A stretch of DNA of 22,340 nt from Armatimonadota bacterium (GCA_022708765.1 JAKIYB010000011.1:1-22340), one strand, 5' to 3'. Numbered from the stretch's first letter, positions 1 to 9,100 are shown. Notes: generated by a model from the sequence alone, not told the origin. Numbers and translations are program-made.

Positions 1-2158
1 CATCCGGGAAGATGATATCAGCGAAGGACAGCCGTCCGGAAAGGAACTCCTCCTTCGCATAGCCGAAAATATCTTCGACGTGATCGCTCAAGAACAGCGC
101 GCGGTAGTTCGGTTCCGCCGCCGTCATCCAGATCATCCCCGGGAACGTTTCGACGATGCGGCGGAAGCGCTCCTCGCTGGTCCGCAGCGCCTCCTCCGCC
201 TGCTTGCGTTCGGTGATATCCATCGCCATCACCGCCACGCGGTCAGGTCCGATGGCGAAGAGCGAAATCATCAGGTGGCGCAGCAGTCTGGGATTGTAGA
301 ACTCGAATACCCGCGGCTCGCGTCCCTCCGCCGCCGTCGCCATCAACGGTAACAGGGCGCGTACCTGCTCCTCACCGAAGAGCTCGCGCGCGTTGCGCCC
401 GACAATCTGCGACGACGGCAGGCCGATAATCTGCGTGACGGCATAATTCGCCTCCAGTACCGTCCAGTCCGTCAATTCGCCGCGGGCATCGTAAATAAGA
501 GCGTTGAGGGTCATCCCCTCATTCATATGCTCGAACAGGCCGCGATATTTCTCCTCGCTCTCCCGCAGGTGCTGCATTGCTTCCTTGCGCTCGGTGATAT
601 CCATGGAGATCATAGCGAAATGTTCCCGCTGCACTTCAAAGAAAGAGAGTACCAGGTGCTTGCGCAGTTCCGGGGAATATGCTTCAAACTGAATGGGCTG
701 ATGCGCGGTGACGACGTGCGAAACGAAAGGCAGATACCGTGCCATGCGCGTCGAGCCCAATACCTCGCTCGCGCGCCGACCCAGAGTCGCGCCTTCACTG
801 ATCTCGGACGTCTTCGCTAACGCGGGATTGATCTCGCGAATGATCCAGTCTACCACCCGTCCGCTCGCGTCGCGCACCACTTCGCAGATATTCGCGCCTT
901 CATTCATATGCTCGAATAGGCCGCGAAACTTCTCCTCGCTGCGACGGAGCGCCTGCTCGGCGCGTTCACGCTCGGTAATCTCCTCAATCAGTTCCGCGTT
1001 TGCCTGCGCCAACTCCCCCGTGCGCTGTTCTACCAGTTGCTCCAGCGTGTCATGTGCCCGACGCAGTTCATCTTCGGCAGCAGTGCGTTCGCGAATTTCG
1101 TGCCGCAGACGCCGCGTCGGACGCTGGTCGGCACCGATGACGACGATGCCGACGACGTCACCGTAGCCGTCGCGCAGGTACGAGCAGGTGACGGCGATAG
1201 GGATCTCTTCCCCCGCGCGATTGCGAAACACCGCGTCGTGCTCGACTTCTGACGCAAGTGAACAGCCGGGGAAAGGCCATTCAGACTGCCCGGTGTCGGG
1301 CAGGAAGTAAAACTCCGGCAGTGCGCGCCCGACAAGTTCGGTATCCCCCCATCCCAGCAGAGACACGGCGGTGGGGTTCACCTGGAGGATAACGCCCTCT
1401 TCCGTGACGAGGAGAATCATCTCCTTCACGTGGCCGACAATGTAGTTCGCCGCCAGCGATGCCGTGGGAACGGTGAAACGGTGCCAGGCGACGGCGTAGG
1501 TGATCCCGAAGGCAAAGAAAAGGTGCTCAATCGCCCAGAGCGTATCAGTGCCCCAGAAACGAGGCAGGAGAAAGAGCCGCGTGATCTCGATGGCCAGCGC
1601 CAGCAGCCCGGCGCGCAGCACGATTTCCGCCTGCTGGCGTTCCCGCTGCCTGTTGGCCTGCACGCCCCAGCGCCAGACGATGAACAGCGCCGGCAGCACG
1701 GCCAGGTATTGATACCAGGCATACAGGATATCCCAGCCCGTTTGCGACGGCACGCTGATGAACGTGCCCGACGGAGATTGCCGCGCGAACGCCTCTACGC
1801 CGAAGGGCGTGGTGATGCTGTAGGCGAACAGAACCGCGGCAACCGCGTAGAGCGGTATCACAAACCAGCGCGCGCGTCCCGGACGTTGAACGCTGGTGAG
1901 GGTGAACGCCGCGTGCAGTGCCACCGCGGGATAGAAGATCCAGCCAATCGAAGAGAGTTGATGCCAGAAGACGCAGGCGCTGTAACTGGTGACAACCAGA
2001 CGGAACGCCTGCGCGCCCGTACCGAGCGCCAACAGCAGGCACAACACCAGCAGCGCGCGATTGGGAGCCCCTCCACGATTGGCGTGCCAGGCGTACCACC
2101 CGCACGAGAGGAGCACCAGTGCCGCAACCAGGAAGATGACCGCGTTCAGGTCATGCAT
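1..2158 (-). CDS. 7TM / multi-PAS sensor protein, probably a histidine kinase (C-terminus outside window)
   Basis: The reading frame is open from an ATG at 2158 to the left edge, giving 719 residues. Residues 1-225 form about seven hydrophobic segments, resembling the histidine-kinase N-terminal 7TM region. A PAS domain follows at about 238-345 (VTEEGVILQVNPTAVSLLGW), then a charged coiled coil at about 350-405. Three more PAS units begin at S407 (SEEKFRGLFEHMNEG), S534 (SEEKYRGLFEHMNEG) and S661 (SEERFRRIVE), and two of them end in MDITERK (519-525 and 646-652). The start follows GGAAGG and a TATAAT box. The output domain lies beyond base 1: a HisKA/HATPase kinase is most likely from family architecture, but GGDEF, EAL or phosphatase outputs are possible. 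It is a membrane sensor, divergent from the rhamnosidase gene; its ligand cannot be inferred. Confidence 0.88.
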   Translation of the reverse strand, partial: MHDLNAVIFLVAALVLLSCGWYAWHANRGGAPNRALLVLCLLLALGTGAQAFRLVVTSYSACVFWHQLSSIGWIFYPAVALHAAFTLTSVQRPGRARWFVIPLYAVAAVLFAYSITTPFGVEAFARQSPSGTFISVPSQTGWDILYAWYQYLAVLPALFIVWRWGVQANRQRERQQAEIVLRAGLLALAIEITRLFLLPRFWGTDTLWAIEHLFFAFGITYAVAWHRFTVPTASLAANYIVGHVKEMILLVTEEGVILQVNPTAVSLLGWGDTELVGRALPEFYFLPDTGQSEWPFPGCSLASEVEHDAVFRNRAGEEIPIAVTCSYLRDGYGDVVGIVVIGADQRPTRRLRHEIRERTAAEDELRRAHDTLEQLVEQRTGELAQANAELIEEITERERAEQALRRSEEKFRGLFEHMNEGANICEVVRDASGRVVDWIIREINPALAKTSEISEGATLGRRASEVLGSTRMARYLPFVSHVVTAHQPIQFEAYSPELRKHLVLSFFEVQREHFAMISMDITERKEAMQHLRESEEKYRGLFEHMNEGMTLNALIYDARGELTDWTVLEANYAVTQIIGLPSSQIVGRNARELFGEEQVRALLPLMATAAEGREPRVFEFYNPRLLRHLMISLFAIGPDRVAVMAMDITERKQAEEALRTSEERFRRIVETFPGMIWMTAAEPNYRALFLSDHVEDIFGYAKEEFLSGRLSFADIIFPD

Positions 2159-2204
2159 GCCGCATCCACCTTCCGACAATTACCGCTGGAATCCATTGCC
2201 GCTG

Positions 2205-2234
2205 ATTATACACTATTCACAAGGATGCGCCTAA
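2205..2234 (-). promoter_or_regulatory. Candidate sigma70-type promoter of the sensor gene
   Basis: On the minus strand a perfect TATAAT (2210 to 2205) lies about 46 bases upstream of the ATG at 2158. A poor -35 match, TTAGGC (2234 to 2229), is 18 bases further upstream. The -10 box stands out in GC-rich DNA; the -35 is weak, so an activator may be needed or the call may be chance. Confidence 0.45.
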
Positions 2235-2338
2235 CGGCACGGCCAGCGAGTCAGCATCTCCCCGCGGGACGAGTTATCGCATCCGCGCTTGCCCATGCGT
2301 CCATAATGGGGACGGCAACGCATCGCCGGCTGATTCAC

Positions 2339-2371
2339 CCCTTGCCGGCAATCCGCCGGCATCCGCAAGGG
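2339..2371 (+). promoter_or_regulatory. Nested inverted repeat in the leader of the rhamnosidase gene
   Basis: CCCTTGC (2339-2345) pairs with GCAAGGG (2365-2371). Inside it CGGC (2346-2349) pairs with GCCG (2355-2358) around the loop AATCC, leaving a one-sided bulge. The hairpin ends 56 bases before the start codon of the GH78 gene. It could be a leader attenuator, an operator or chance; there is no T-tract, so an intrinsic terminator is unlikely. Confidence 0.3.
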
Positions 2372-2427
2372 ATTGCGCAAGGTTCGTGGAATCTGGAAGG
2401 CATCGCTTGCTGGTGAAGGAGTTCCTG

Positions 2428-5250
2428 ATGGAATGGCGCGCGCAATGGATCTGGACCGACACTCCGGATCGGCATCCTCATAATGAAACGGTCATCGTCC
2501 GCCGGGTGTGTGAATTGCCCGCGATCACCCGGGCGACGCTGGCCCTCACCGCCGATTCGGTGTACCGGCTGTTTATCAACGGCCGGTGGGTGGAGGACGG
2601 ACCGTGCCGGAGCTGGCCGGGACATTTTCAATACGACGTGCTGGACGTGACGGCGCTGCTGCGGCCGGGCGAGAATGAGATCGTCATCGCCGCGCGGCAC
2701 TTTGGCATGAGCACCTTTCACCGCGTGCCGCTGGAAGCGGGGCTGCTGGCGCAGCTTGACGTGACGGCCGCCGATGGGCGCACCCTCTGCATCGCCACCG
2801 ACGAGCGCTGGCAGGCGGCGCGCGGCGCGGCGCATATCGCGGACACCGCGCGCGTCAGCATCCAGATGGACCAGGAGGAGTGGTACGACGCCCGGCTGGC
2901 CGTCACCGACGCGGACTGGGCGCCGGCGAAGGCGTATTACCCCGCGCAGGGCGGCCCCTGGCAGGATTTGCATCCCCGCGACGTGCGTTTTCTCACCCGC
3001 GAGCCGATTTACCCGATCCGTGTCTGTGGGACGTCCGTCGTCAACGTCCCAGCGCAACACTTCACCTTTGACTTGAAGCGCATCTGTTTCCCGGAAGACC
3101 GCTCGGCGAACGGTTGCGCCTTCGCGGTCGTGCTGGCGACGGTGCTGGAAAGCGTGACGGCGCGGGAGATGCCCGTGCACGGTGGGGCGCTCTATTGCAA
3201 TGGCGCTCCGGTGGAAAACGGCATGCTGCCGCTGCGGGCGGGCGAGAACCTACTGGCGATGGTGGTCAACTCCACCGGCCATCAATACGTGGCGGAGGTG
3301 GTCTTCCCCGTATGGGACGGCCTGACCGCGCGCAATCCGCTGCAGCCGGAGGATGAGAATCCCTGGTTGGTGATTGACCAGCCGGGCGAATTGTGCGCAG
3401 TCAGCACCGTCGCCGGGTATCCAGGCCGTCCGGCGGTGAGCGAGGAGATCGCCGCGGCGATGCTCGCGCTGGCGCAACAGCCGGACGCGGTTGCGCTGTG
3501 CGCCGCGGCGGGACCGCTGTGCCGGCAGGTGCCGCGCGCGGTGATGCTGCCGAAGGATGCTTACCTGGACTTCCGCCATCGCCGCGTGGCGCGCTCGGCG
3601 GACGATCTGCTAACCGACCCGACGGCGCTGCTGGCGGATAACCAGGCGTGGACGACGGTGCAGCCTGCCGCTGACGGCGACGTGGAGGTGTGCCTGGACC
3701 TGGGCAAGGAAGTGGTGGGTTACCTCACTTTCGAGCTGGACGCGCCGGCGGGCACGGTGGCGGACGCGCACATGATCGAGTACCGCGTGGGGGCACGCCT
3801 GCAGCACACCGGGCATCGCAACGGCTTCCGGTATATCTGCCATGAAGGGGTGAATCACTTCGTCTCTACCCGGCGGCGCGCCGGGCGCTACCTCTTTCTC
3901 ACGCTGCGCGGAATGACCGGGCCGGTGCGGGTGCGCACCGTCTCACTGTTGCAGGCGACGTATCCGGTGGAGCATCGGGGGACTTTCCGCTGCTCGGACA
4001 GCGCGCTCACCCGCATCTGGGAGATCAGTGCCTATACGCTGCGCCTGTGCATGGAGGACACCTTCACTGACTGTCCGCTCTACGAGCAGACGCTGTGGGT
4101 GGGCGACGCGCGCAACGAGGCGCTATACAACGCCATTTGCTATGGCGCGGACGACCTCACCCTGCGCTGCCTGCGCCTTACCGCGCAGTCGCTCGATCAC
4201 CTGCCCGTCACCGGCTGCCAGGTGCCCAGCGGCTGGGATATTTTACTGCCGGCATGGAGTTTCCTCTGGGGCATCGAGGTGTGGGACCACTACTTCGCCA
4301 GCGGCGACCGCGCCGCGCTGGAAGAGTTGTATCCCGCGGTCATCAAGAACCTACGCGGGGCGGAACCGTACTGCACTGATCGCGGGCTCTTCAGCATTCC
4401 CGCGTGGAACCTTTTCGACTGGGCGCCCATTGACCAGGATCACTGCACCGTGCTGCATAACTCGCTCTTCCTGCTGGGCGCGCTGCAGACGGCGCGGCAG
4501 TGCTGTGCGGCGTTGGGCGCGGCGGATGGCCCGTGGCTGACGGCCTTCCACGACCGCCTGCGGGCGGCGGTGCTGGCGCTGTGGGATGATGCGAAGGGGA
4601 GCTATCCCGATGCCATCCACGAAGACGGCACAGTGAGCGCGAAGACGAGTCAGCACACCAGCGCGCTGGCGCTGCTGTATGACGCGCTGCCCGCTGGCGC
4701 GGAGACAGCGGCAGTACGCGACCTGCTCGACCCGCCGGCGGCGGTGACGCGTATCGGCAGTCCCTTCGCGCTGCAGTATGTCATGGAGGCGCTGGAGAAA
4801 TCCGGCCGCGACGCCGATGCCGTGCGCATCGTGCGCGAACTGTGGCAGGGCATGCTGGACGCTGACGCCACCACCTGCTGGGAGACTTTTCCCAATCCCG
4901 ACTCCTACTTCCCAACACGCAGCCACTGCCACGCCTGGTCATCCGCGCCGGTCTATGTCTTCAACCGGACGATCCTCGGCATTCGTCCCATCGCCCCCGG
5001 TGCCGCAGAGGTAGTGGTGAGCCCGCACCCCTGCGGGTTGACCCGGGCTGAGGGCGCCAGCGCTTCTCCATGTGGCGACCTATGGGTGGCCTGGCGGATA
5101 GAGGGCGAGACACTGGCGATTACGGTTGGTATGCCGCCGGGGGTGCAATGGCGCGTGGCGCCGAACGCGGAGTGGGCGGCGTTCCGGGAAGTGACGGTGA
5201 ATGGAAAAGTAGTCTATGAAAAAACACTGGCTGACGGGAGGAACCGCTAA
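2428..5250 (+). CDS. Glycoside hydrolase family 78 protein, alpha-L-rhamnosidase
   Basis: A 940-residue protein predicted to release terminal alpha-L-rhamnose by an inverting mechanism. The start at 2428 (MEWRAQWIW) follows AAGGAG at 2416-2421; an in-frame ATG at 2386 lacks a comparable site. The N-terminal half has the rhamnosidase beta-domains (DGPCRSWPGHFQYDVLDVTA and later LLRPGENEI). The (alpha/alpha)6 catalytic domain starts near FRCSDSALTRIWEISAYTLR. The motif DCPLYEQTLWVGD holds D548, E553 and D560, whose spacing matches the catalytic acids D567, E572 and D579 that I recall for a characterised Bacillus GH78 enzyme. E819 in CWETFP fits the fourth (E841). A C-terminal beta domain follows SHCHAWSSAPVYVF. 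No signal peptide is visible, so it probably acts in the cytoplasm on imported oligosaccharides or glycosides. Family confidence is high; substrate is inferred. Confidence 0.93.
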   Translation: MEWRAQWIWTDTPDRHPHNETVIVRRVCELPAITRATLALTADSVYRLFINGRWVEDGPCRSWPGHFQYDVLDVTALLRPGENEIVIAARHFGMSTFHRVPLEAGLLAQLDVTAADGRTLCIATDERWQAARGAAHIADTARVSIQMDQEEWYDARLAVTDADWAPAKAYYPAQGGPWQDLHPRDVRFLTREPIYPIRVCGTSVVNVPAQHFTFDLKRICFPEDRSANGCAFAVVLATVLESVTAREMPVHGGALYCNGAPVENGMLPLRAGENLLAMVVNSTGHQYVAEVVFPVWDGLTARNPLQPEDENPWLVIDQPGELCAVSTVAGYPGRPAVSEEIAAAMLALAQQPDAVALCAAAGPLCRQVPRAVMLPKDAYLDFRHRRVARSADDLLTDPTALLADNQAWTTVQPAADGDVEVCLDLGKEVVGYLTFELDAPAGTVADAHMIEYRVGARLQHTGHRNGFRYICHEGVNHFVSTRRRAGRYLFLTLRGMTGPVRVRTVSLLQATYPVEHRGTFRCSDSALTRIWEISAYTLRLCMEDTFTDCPLYEQTLWVGDARNEALYNAICYGADDLTLRCLRLTAQSLDHLPVTGCQVPSGWDILLPAWSFLWGIEVWDHYFASGDRAALEELYPAVIKNLRGAEPYCTDRGLFSIPAWNLFDWAPIDQDHCTVLHNSLFLLGALQTARQCCAALGAADGPWLTAFHDRLRAAVLALWDDAKGSYPDAIHEDGTVSAKTSQHTSALALLYDALPAGAETAAVRDLLDPPAAVTRIGSPFALQYVMEALEKSGRDADAVRIVRELWQGMLDADATTCWETFPNPDSYFPTRSHCHAWSSAPVYVFNRTILGIRPIAPGAAEVVVSPHPCGLTRAEGASASPCGDLWVAWRIEGETLAITVGMPPGVQWRVAPNAEWAAFREVTVNGKVVYEKTLADGRNR

Positions 5251-5271
5251 CCTGGTGGATAATAAATGTAA

Positions 5272-5293
5272 CACGACAATCTGAATCGTCGTG
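5272..5293 (+). terminator. Weak hairpin after the rhamnosidase gene
   Basis: CACGAC (5272-5277) and GTCGTG (5288-5293) form a 6-bp stem with a 10-base loop, 22 bases after the GH78 stop. No T-run follows, so it is a poor intrinsic terminator. The two flanking genes may or may not be cotranscribed. Confidence 0.2.
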
Positions 5294-5357
5294 ATCGGCG
5301 ACGAACGCCTGCCTTTGTTGTCGCGCGTATCAATTCTCGGCGTAAGGAGGTTCCCCT

Positions 5358-7766
5358 ATGAAGATGCGTTCCTGTTGGTACCTTGCGGCGCTCGTGCTGC
5401 TGGCATTGCTGCTGATTGGCTGCGGCAGTAGTTCCTCCTCCAGTGGACCCAACCTTGGGCCAGGCGCTAGCCTGCTCATCGGCGGCAGCACCGACCTCGC
5501 GCCGGCCGCCGGCCTGACCCGCGACGTCGCCATCGGCGCGCTGCTCGACGCGGGCGCCACAGTGGAAATCTTCAACTTCGCCACCAGGCAAAAACTCGCG
5601 AGCGGCACGACGGGCGAGAACGGTTTCGTAAGCCTGAATGTCACCCCCGGCTTGACAGTAGTGGCGGTTGTCACCGGCAAACGCAACGGAAAAGATTACC
5701 GCTTGAGCGTCATCATCCCCACAGTGCCAAATGGTGATGCCACCTACATCGCGCGCCCGGATTCCAGCCTGGCCGCGGAAGTTCTCGCCACCAAGCATTT
5801 TGGCACCAGTCTGATTGACCAGGATACCCTGGATGACGTCACCACTGAAGCCCAGCAGTACCTGGGGGCAAATCCGGGCAGCGATATCTCCGTGGGCGGT
5901 GGCTTGCTGGACAGCGGGGCGTTTGGCGCGCAAGGCACGGTAAAGACTGATCAACTCACGGCTGTCATGGCCAAGGTTCCGAATACCATTAATAATAATG
6001 TGGTCCGCGGAAAGAATGCCATGCGCCAGCTCTCGGAAGTCAGCTTCCCCATCGAAGCGCTGGCCTCGGGACCCAGTGAGGCCTATGAGCCGTTTGGCAA
6101 AGTCACCCGTGACGCGCTGCTGATGCAATTCATGATGCTCGGCGGGCTGGCGGAAATGGTCACCGAACTGCCGGACGGCGTCTTGGAAGTGCTGTATCCC
6201 GCCATCGCCGGCGACTGGGCATACACCCCGGCGACGACATTTACCCGTAACGGCATCACCAGCACGAAACTCTTCCTGCTGCCGGTGGGCAGCGGATTCC
6301 GCTACGCTAACGGCGCCATTACCCCGGATGCCGCGCTGAATACGGCGAATCAGATCACCATCGAAGGTGTCACCACGTGGAACGATCCTTTCCGACTGGT
6401 GGCGAAACTGGTCACCAGCACCACCTGGCAAGTCACGCTGGAAATGAATGGCGATGACTACGTGCTGGACGTGCCCGTCGCCGCACTGGTTTCGCTGGGC
6501 ACGAATCCCAATATGCAAGGCAAACTCGTCTATACGAATCCCGCTGGCGTGACGAAAACCTTCAACGGCACTTTCGCCGCCACCGGCACAAAAGGCCGCG
6601 CCTACACCAGCGCCAGCTTCACTGGCAGTTATTCCGAAACGCGCCCTACCACGGTGAGCGCGGAATTTGGCGCAGGTATGGAACAGCTCGGTATGATTTT
6701 CGAGCTGCTGATGACGGGAGGCATTCCACTGTTCGACGATGGTGATGAAGCCCTGGCGATGACGCGCCAGGAACCGGAAGAGCCGACGGTGACGAAGACC
6801 TTCACGGCGAACCTCAGCATCAACGCCACCTTCCCCGCCACGTTGCCGGTCGGCGCGGATCCGGAAGACGCGACGTATGTCTATCCCATACGCGTGGACG
6901 TGTCCGATGTCTCGACGGAACTGAAGCTTGGCACTGCGTATCAGGCCGCCATGCGCGGCACCGCGGCGGTTGCCTTCAGGAACGTGATGGACGACGGCAA
7001 CCTGGATGCCCTGCCGCTGAACATCACCGTCACCGGTTCGCGCACCGCGACGACGCCGGACGGCACCTTCCAGTTCAATAACGCTATGCAGGTTACCAAT
7101 ACCGTGCTGAACGAGACCACCGATCCGGAACTGACACCGCTCAGCCTGACGTTCGGCGACACCACCCTGAAAGTGACCGCCGGCACGGAAGAGATCAGCC
7201 TCTCCGGCAAGCTGCAGGTAGATGGCGTGGTGGTCACCAACAATGGCGAACAGGATGTGCGCTACAACCACGTGCGGCATGACGGCAGCATCACCAACAC
7301 CGTCAGCGAAGCGTCTTTCACCGGCGCGCTGGACATCACCGTTGGGCCGTCTAACACCCCGCTGCCGGTCATTTCCACTACGCTCAACGGCACGTTGACG
7401 CGCGATGGCTACCAGGCCTTCAACCTGAATGCCGCCTACATCAGCGACGGTCAGCAGACGCAAACGCTGACCCTGAACAACCTCGCCTACGGCTACTTCT
7501 CGTTGAACGGCAGCCTGGTGGTGGACTATGCCCCCGCCGCTCAAGGCTCCCTGCAGCAGAAAATCACACTGAAGTTGCTGAATCAGGATGGCGTGCTACT
7601 GCTGATCGAACAACTGCGCGACGCCGATCCCACCGGCAACCTGACGGTGAACGGCGAAGTGGTGGGCACCATTGCCCCCATCGAGAACGGACTCCAGATG
7701 AACTACATAGACGGCACGCACGACAGCGCCACGGTTAACCTGACGCTGCCCGAGCTGGGCATGTAG
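5358..7766 (+). CDS. Large beta-rich lipoprotein of unknown function
   Basis: An 802-residue protein with a clear start: TAAGGAGG lies about 8 bases before the ATG. The N-terminus (MKMR, then a Leu/Ala core, then LIGC) is a lipoprotein signal with acylated Cys22, followed by a Ser-rich linker (GSSSSSSG). Residues about 35-115 resemble an Ig-like or carboxypeptidase-regulatory-like beta-sandwich (ALLDAGATVEIFNF, TTGENGFVSLNVTPG). The rest is rich in Thr, Asn, Val and alternating beta-type patterns, with repeated short stretches such as NGTLTRDGYQAFNLNAAYIS and NGSLVVDY. No catalytic motif is recognised. It probably sits on the outer membrane or cell surface. It is followed by a strong hairpin, so it may be the last gene of its transcript. 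An uncharacterised surface lipoprotein is the safest description. Confidence 0.8.
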   Translation: MKMRSCWYLAALVLLALLLIGCGSSSSSSGPNLGPGASLLIGGSTDLAPAAGLTRDVAIGALLDAGATVEIFNFATRQKLASGTTGENGFVSLNVTPGLTVVAVVTGKRNGKDYRLSVIIPTVPNGDATYIARPDSSLAAEVLATKHFGTSLIDQDTLDDVTTEAQQYLGANPGSDISVGGGLLDSGAFGAQGTVKTDQLTAVMAKVPNTINNNVVRGKNAMRQLSEVSFPIEALASGPSEAYEPFGKVTRDALLMQFMMLGGLAEMVTELPDGVLEVLYPAIAGDWAYTPATTFTRNGITSTKLFLLPVGSGFRYANGAITPDAALNTANQITIEGVTTWNDPFRLVAKLVTSTTWQVTLEMNGDDYVLDVPVAALVSLGTNPNMQGKLVYTNPAGVTKTFNGTFAATGTKGRAYTSASFTGSYSETRPTTVSAEFGAGMEQLGMIFELLMTGGIPLFDDGDEALAMTRQEPEEPTVTKTFTANLSINATFPATLPVGADPEDATYVYPIRVDVSDVSTELKLGTAYQAAMRGTAAVAFRNVMDDGNLDALPLNITVTGSRTATTPDGTFQFNNAMQVTNTVLNETTDPELTPLSLTFGDTTLKVTAGTEEISLSGKLQVDGVVVTNNGEQDVRYNHVRHDGSITNTVSEASFTGALDITVGPSNTPLPVISTTLNGTLTRDGYQAFNLNAAYISDGQQTQTLTLNNLAYGYFSLNGSLVVDYAPAAQGSLQQKITLKLLNQDGVLLLIEQLRDADPTGNLTVNGEVVGTIAPIENGLQMNYIDGTHDSATVNLTLPELGM

Positions 7767-7778
7767 GCTGCGGCACGC

Positions 7779-7812
7779 AAGGGTCCGCCGGCTCCCGCGC
7801 CGGCGGACCCTT
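7779..7812 (+). terminator. Strong stem-loop after the lipoprotein gene
   Basis: A perfect 14-bp inverted repeat, AAGGGTCCGCCGGC (7779-7792) and GCCGGCGGACCCTT (7799-7812), surrounds the loop TCCCGC. It begins 12 bases after the lipoprotein stop and is followed by CCCCTTT rather than a pure T-tract. The stem is very stable, so termination or 3'-end protection is likely. It ends only 19 bases before the next start codon, so it could also restrict expression of the downstream gene. Confidence 0.7.
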
Positions 7813-7831
7813 CCCCTTTGAAAGCCGGGTC

Positions 7832-8965
7832 ATGTATCACGTCGTCGCACGAATCGGATTCCTCTGCTGGCTCTGTGTCCTGCTGTCTAGCCTCGCAATG
7901 GCCGCGGAGCAAACGATCACCCTCCCCCCGGCTTCCGCGTTAATGCTGCTGACGCCCGCGCCGCCAATGGAAGGGGGGGGCTGGGCGGTGCGAATGGGCG
8001 GTATCGCCAGCAGCGATATCAACGTCGGCTCGCTCTGGGCTTACGATGACAAGGACCGCGAATACTGGCGCTTCATGGAGGAGCGCGCGCATGCGGTGCT
8101 GGCGCAGAGCGCCTGGTTGCGCGCTGAATCTGGACGCTGGTTCGTCACTGTCGGCAGCGGGCAGCGTTCTCGGTACATCGGCAACCGTGACGCCGGGCAG
8201 CTCTGGATCAACCTGCACGCCGCGGACGCGCCGGAACAGGATTTTACCCCGACGATTACCAGCACCGACCTGACTGTCTGCTGGGCCGGTCTCGGCCGGC
8301 GCGCGCCGGTGCGCGTCGGCGTCGTGCGTGGCGAGGTGTGGCTGTTGGCGCGGGTGCTGCAGGCGGATGAACTGCGCACGCTGTCAGGTACCGGCATTGT
8401 GGCACAGTCGGATTTCACCGGCATGGTGCGGCAACTCTCCTCCAGCGGATCAGCGGGGGTCACCCGTGGCCAGGGTTGGGCGCTGGACGCTGGCGCCCGC
8501 CTGCGCGCCGGCCGTCGGTGGGAAGCCGACATCACGGTGGAAGGCCTGCGCGGCCAGGTGCGCTGGCCGCGAATCTACGTGACCGATGAGCTCATCGTCA
8601 CCCCGCAAGTTTATGAAGACCCCGACGGCTTCCTGCACGATTTCGGCGGCATTACCGGCATGAGCTGGCGCGAAGACCTGACGCTGGCACTGGAACCGGC
8701 CTATCAACTCGACCTGCTCTATCACGGATCGGTGACGTTCACCGCGGGCGTGGGCATCGAAGATGGCGAGGCATCGCCGCGCGCTGGCGCCATCATCCCG
8801 CTACGCTTTGGCAATCTCCTGCTGCGCGCCTACCCGGACAATCGCGCGCTGGAGATCGGCGCTACCGGCAAGGGCTGGCTCATCGCCCTCCACGCCGACG
8901 ACATGCCCGGCAGCGCGCCGAGTGTCGGCACGCTGGTCCTGGGGATTGGACCTGTGGCGTTTTAA
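7832..8965 (+). CDS. Secreted protein, probable outer-membrane beta-barrel, unknown function
   Basis: A 377-residue protein with a type I signal peptide (MYHVVARIGFLCWLCVLLSS, cleavage after AMA at about residue 24). The mature part alternates polar and hydrophobic residues, with many aromatic-capped strands (RWFVTVGSG, LLLRAYPDNRALEIGA). It ends in GIGPVAF, and a C-terminal Phe is typical of barrel proteins recognised by the BAM machinery. This suggests an outer-membrane protein, but no named family is recognised. The start has only a weak GAAAG upstream and lies just after the strong hairpin. Eight consecutive G bases (7973-7980) encode Gly48-Gly50 near the mature N-terminus and could slip. 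Confidence 0.72.
   Translation: MYHVVARIGFLCWLCVLLSSLAMAAEQTITLPPASALMLLTPAPPMEGGGWAVRMGGIASSDINVGSLWAYDDKDREYWRFMEERAHAVLAQSAWLRAESGRWFVTVGSGQRSRYIGNRDAGQLWINLHAADAPEQDFTPTITSTDLTVCWAGLGRRAPVRVGVVRGEVWLLARVLQADELRTLSGTGIVAQSDFTGMVRQLSSSGSAGVTRGQGWALDAGARLRAGRRWEADITVEGLRGQVRWPRIYVTDELIVTPQVYEDPDGFLHDFGGITGMSWREDLTLALEPAYQLDLLYHGSVTFTAGVGIEDGEASPRAGAIIPLRFGNLLLRAYPDNRALEIGATGKGWLIALHADDMPGSAPSVGTLVLGIGPVAF
7973..7980 (+). repeat. Poly-G tract (G8) inside the secreted protein gene
   Basis: Eight consecutive G bases encode three glycines at residues 48-50. The same gene also has C6 at 7924-7929. A one-base slip would frameshift the protein soon after the signal peptide. The tract is at the short end for contingency loci. 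Confidence 0.5.
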
Positions 8966-9027
8966 ATGAGCTTGATTGCCGTCGTTCTTCGATGACGAGT
9001 ACGATAACGAGTATCAGCGGCTGCCCG

Positions 9028-9057
9028 TAGACATCTCCCACCCCGCGTGAGTATAAT
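9028..9057 (+). promoter_or_regulatory. Promoter of lepA
   Basis: TAGACA (9028-9033, five of six -35 bases) is separated by 18 bases from a perfect TATAAT (9052-9057). The expected start of transcription is near 9064, leaving a leader of roughly 37 bases before the lepA ATG at 9101. This separates lepA from the upstream membrane-protein gene. Confidence 0.65.
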
Positions 9058-9060
9058 GAG

Positions 9061-9087
9061 ACGCCTCGGAACGCGGTTTCGGGGCGT
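9061..9087 (+). promoter_or_regulatory. Hairpin in the lepA leader
   Basis: ACGCCTCG (9061-9068) pairs with CGGGGCGT (9080-9087) with one G-U pair and an 11-base loop. The only purine-rich stretch before the start codon (GGGG at 9081-9084) lies inside the stem, and no normal Shine-Dalgarno is present in the last 13 bases. The 5' arm overlaps the expected transcription start, so part of it may not be in the RNA. Confidence 0.3.
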
Positions 9088-9100
9088 TTCGTGTGTTTCT

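Noticed and set aside
1430..2416. A 328-codon plus-strand open frame opposite the sensor N-terminus
   Set aside because: The minus-strand 7TM/PAS protein accounts for this DNA; the plus-strand product is charged, low-complexity and has no ribosome site.
5247..7544. A 765-codon open frame on the minus strand opposite the lipoprotein gene
   Set aside because: It is antisense to a gene with a perfect ribosome site and lipobox. Its composition (rich in Arg, Gly, His and Gln) is typical of shadow frames in GC-rich DNA, and it has no recognisable domain.
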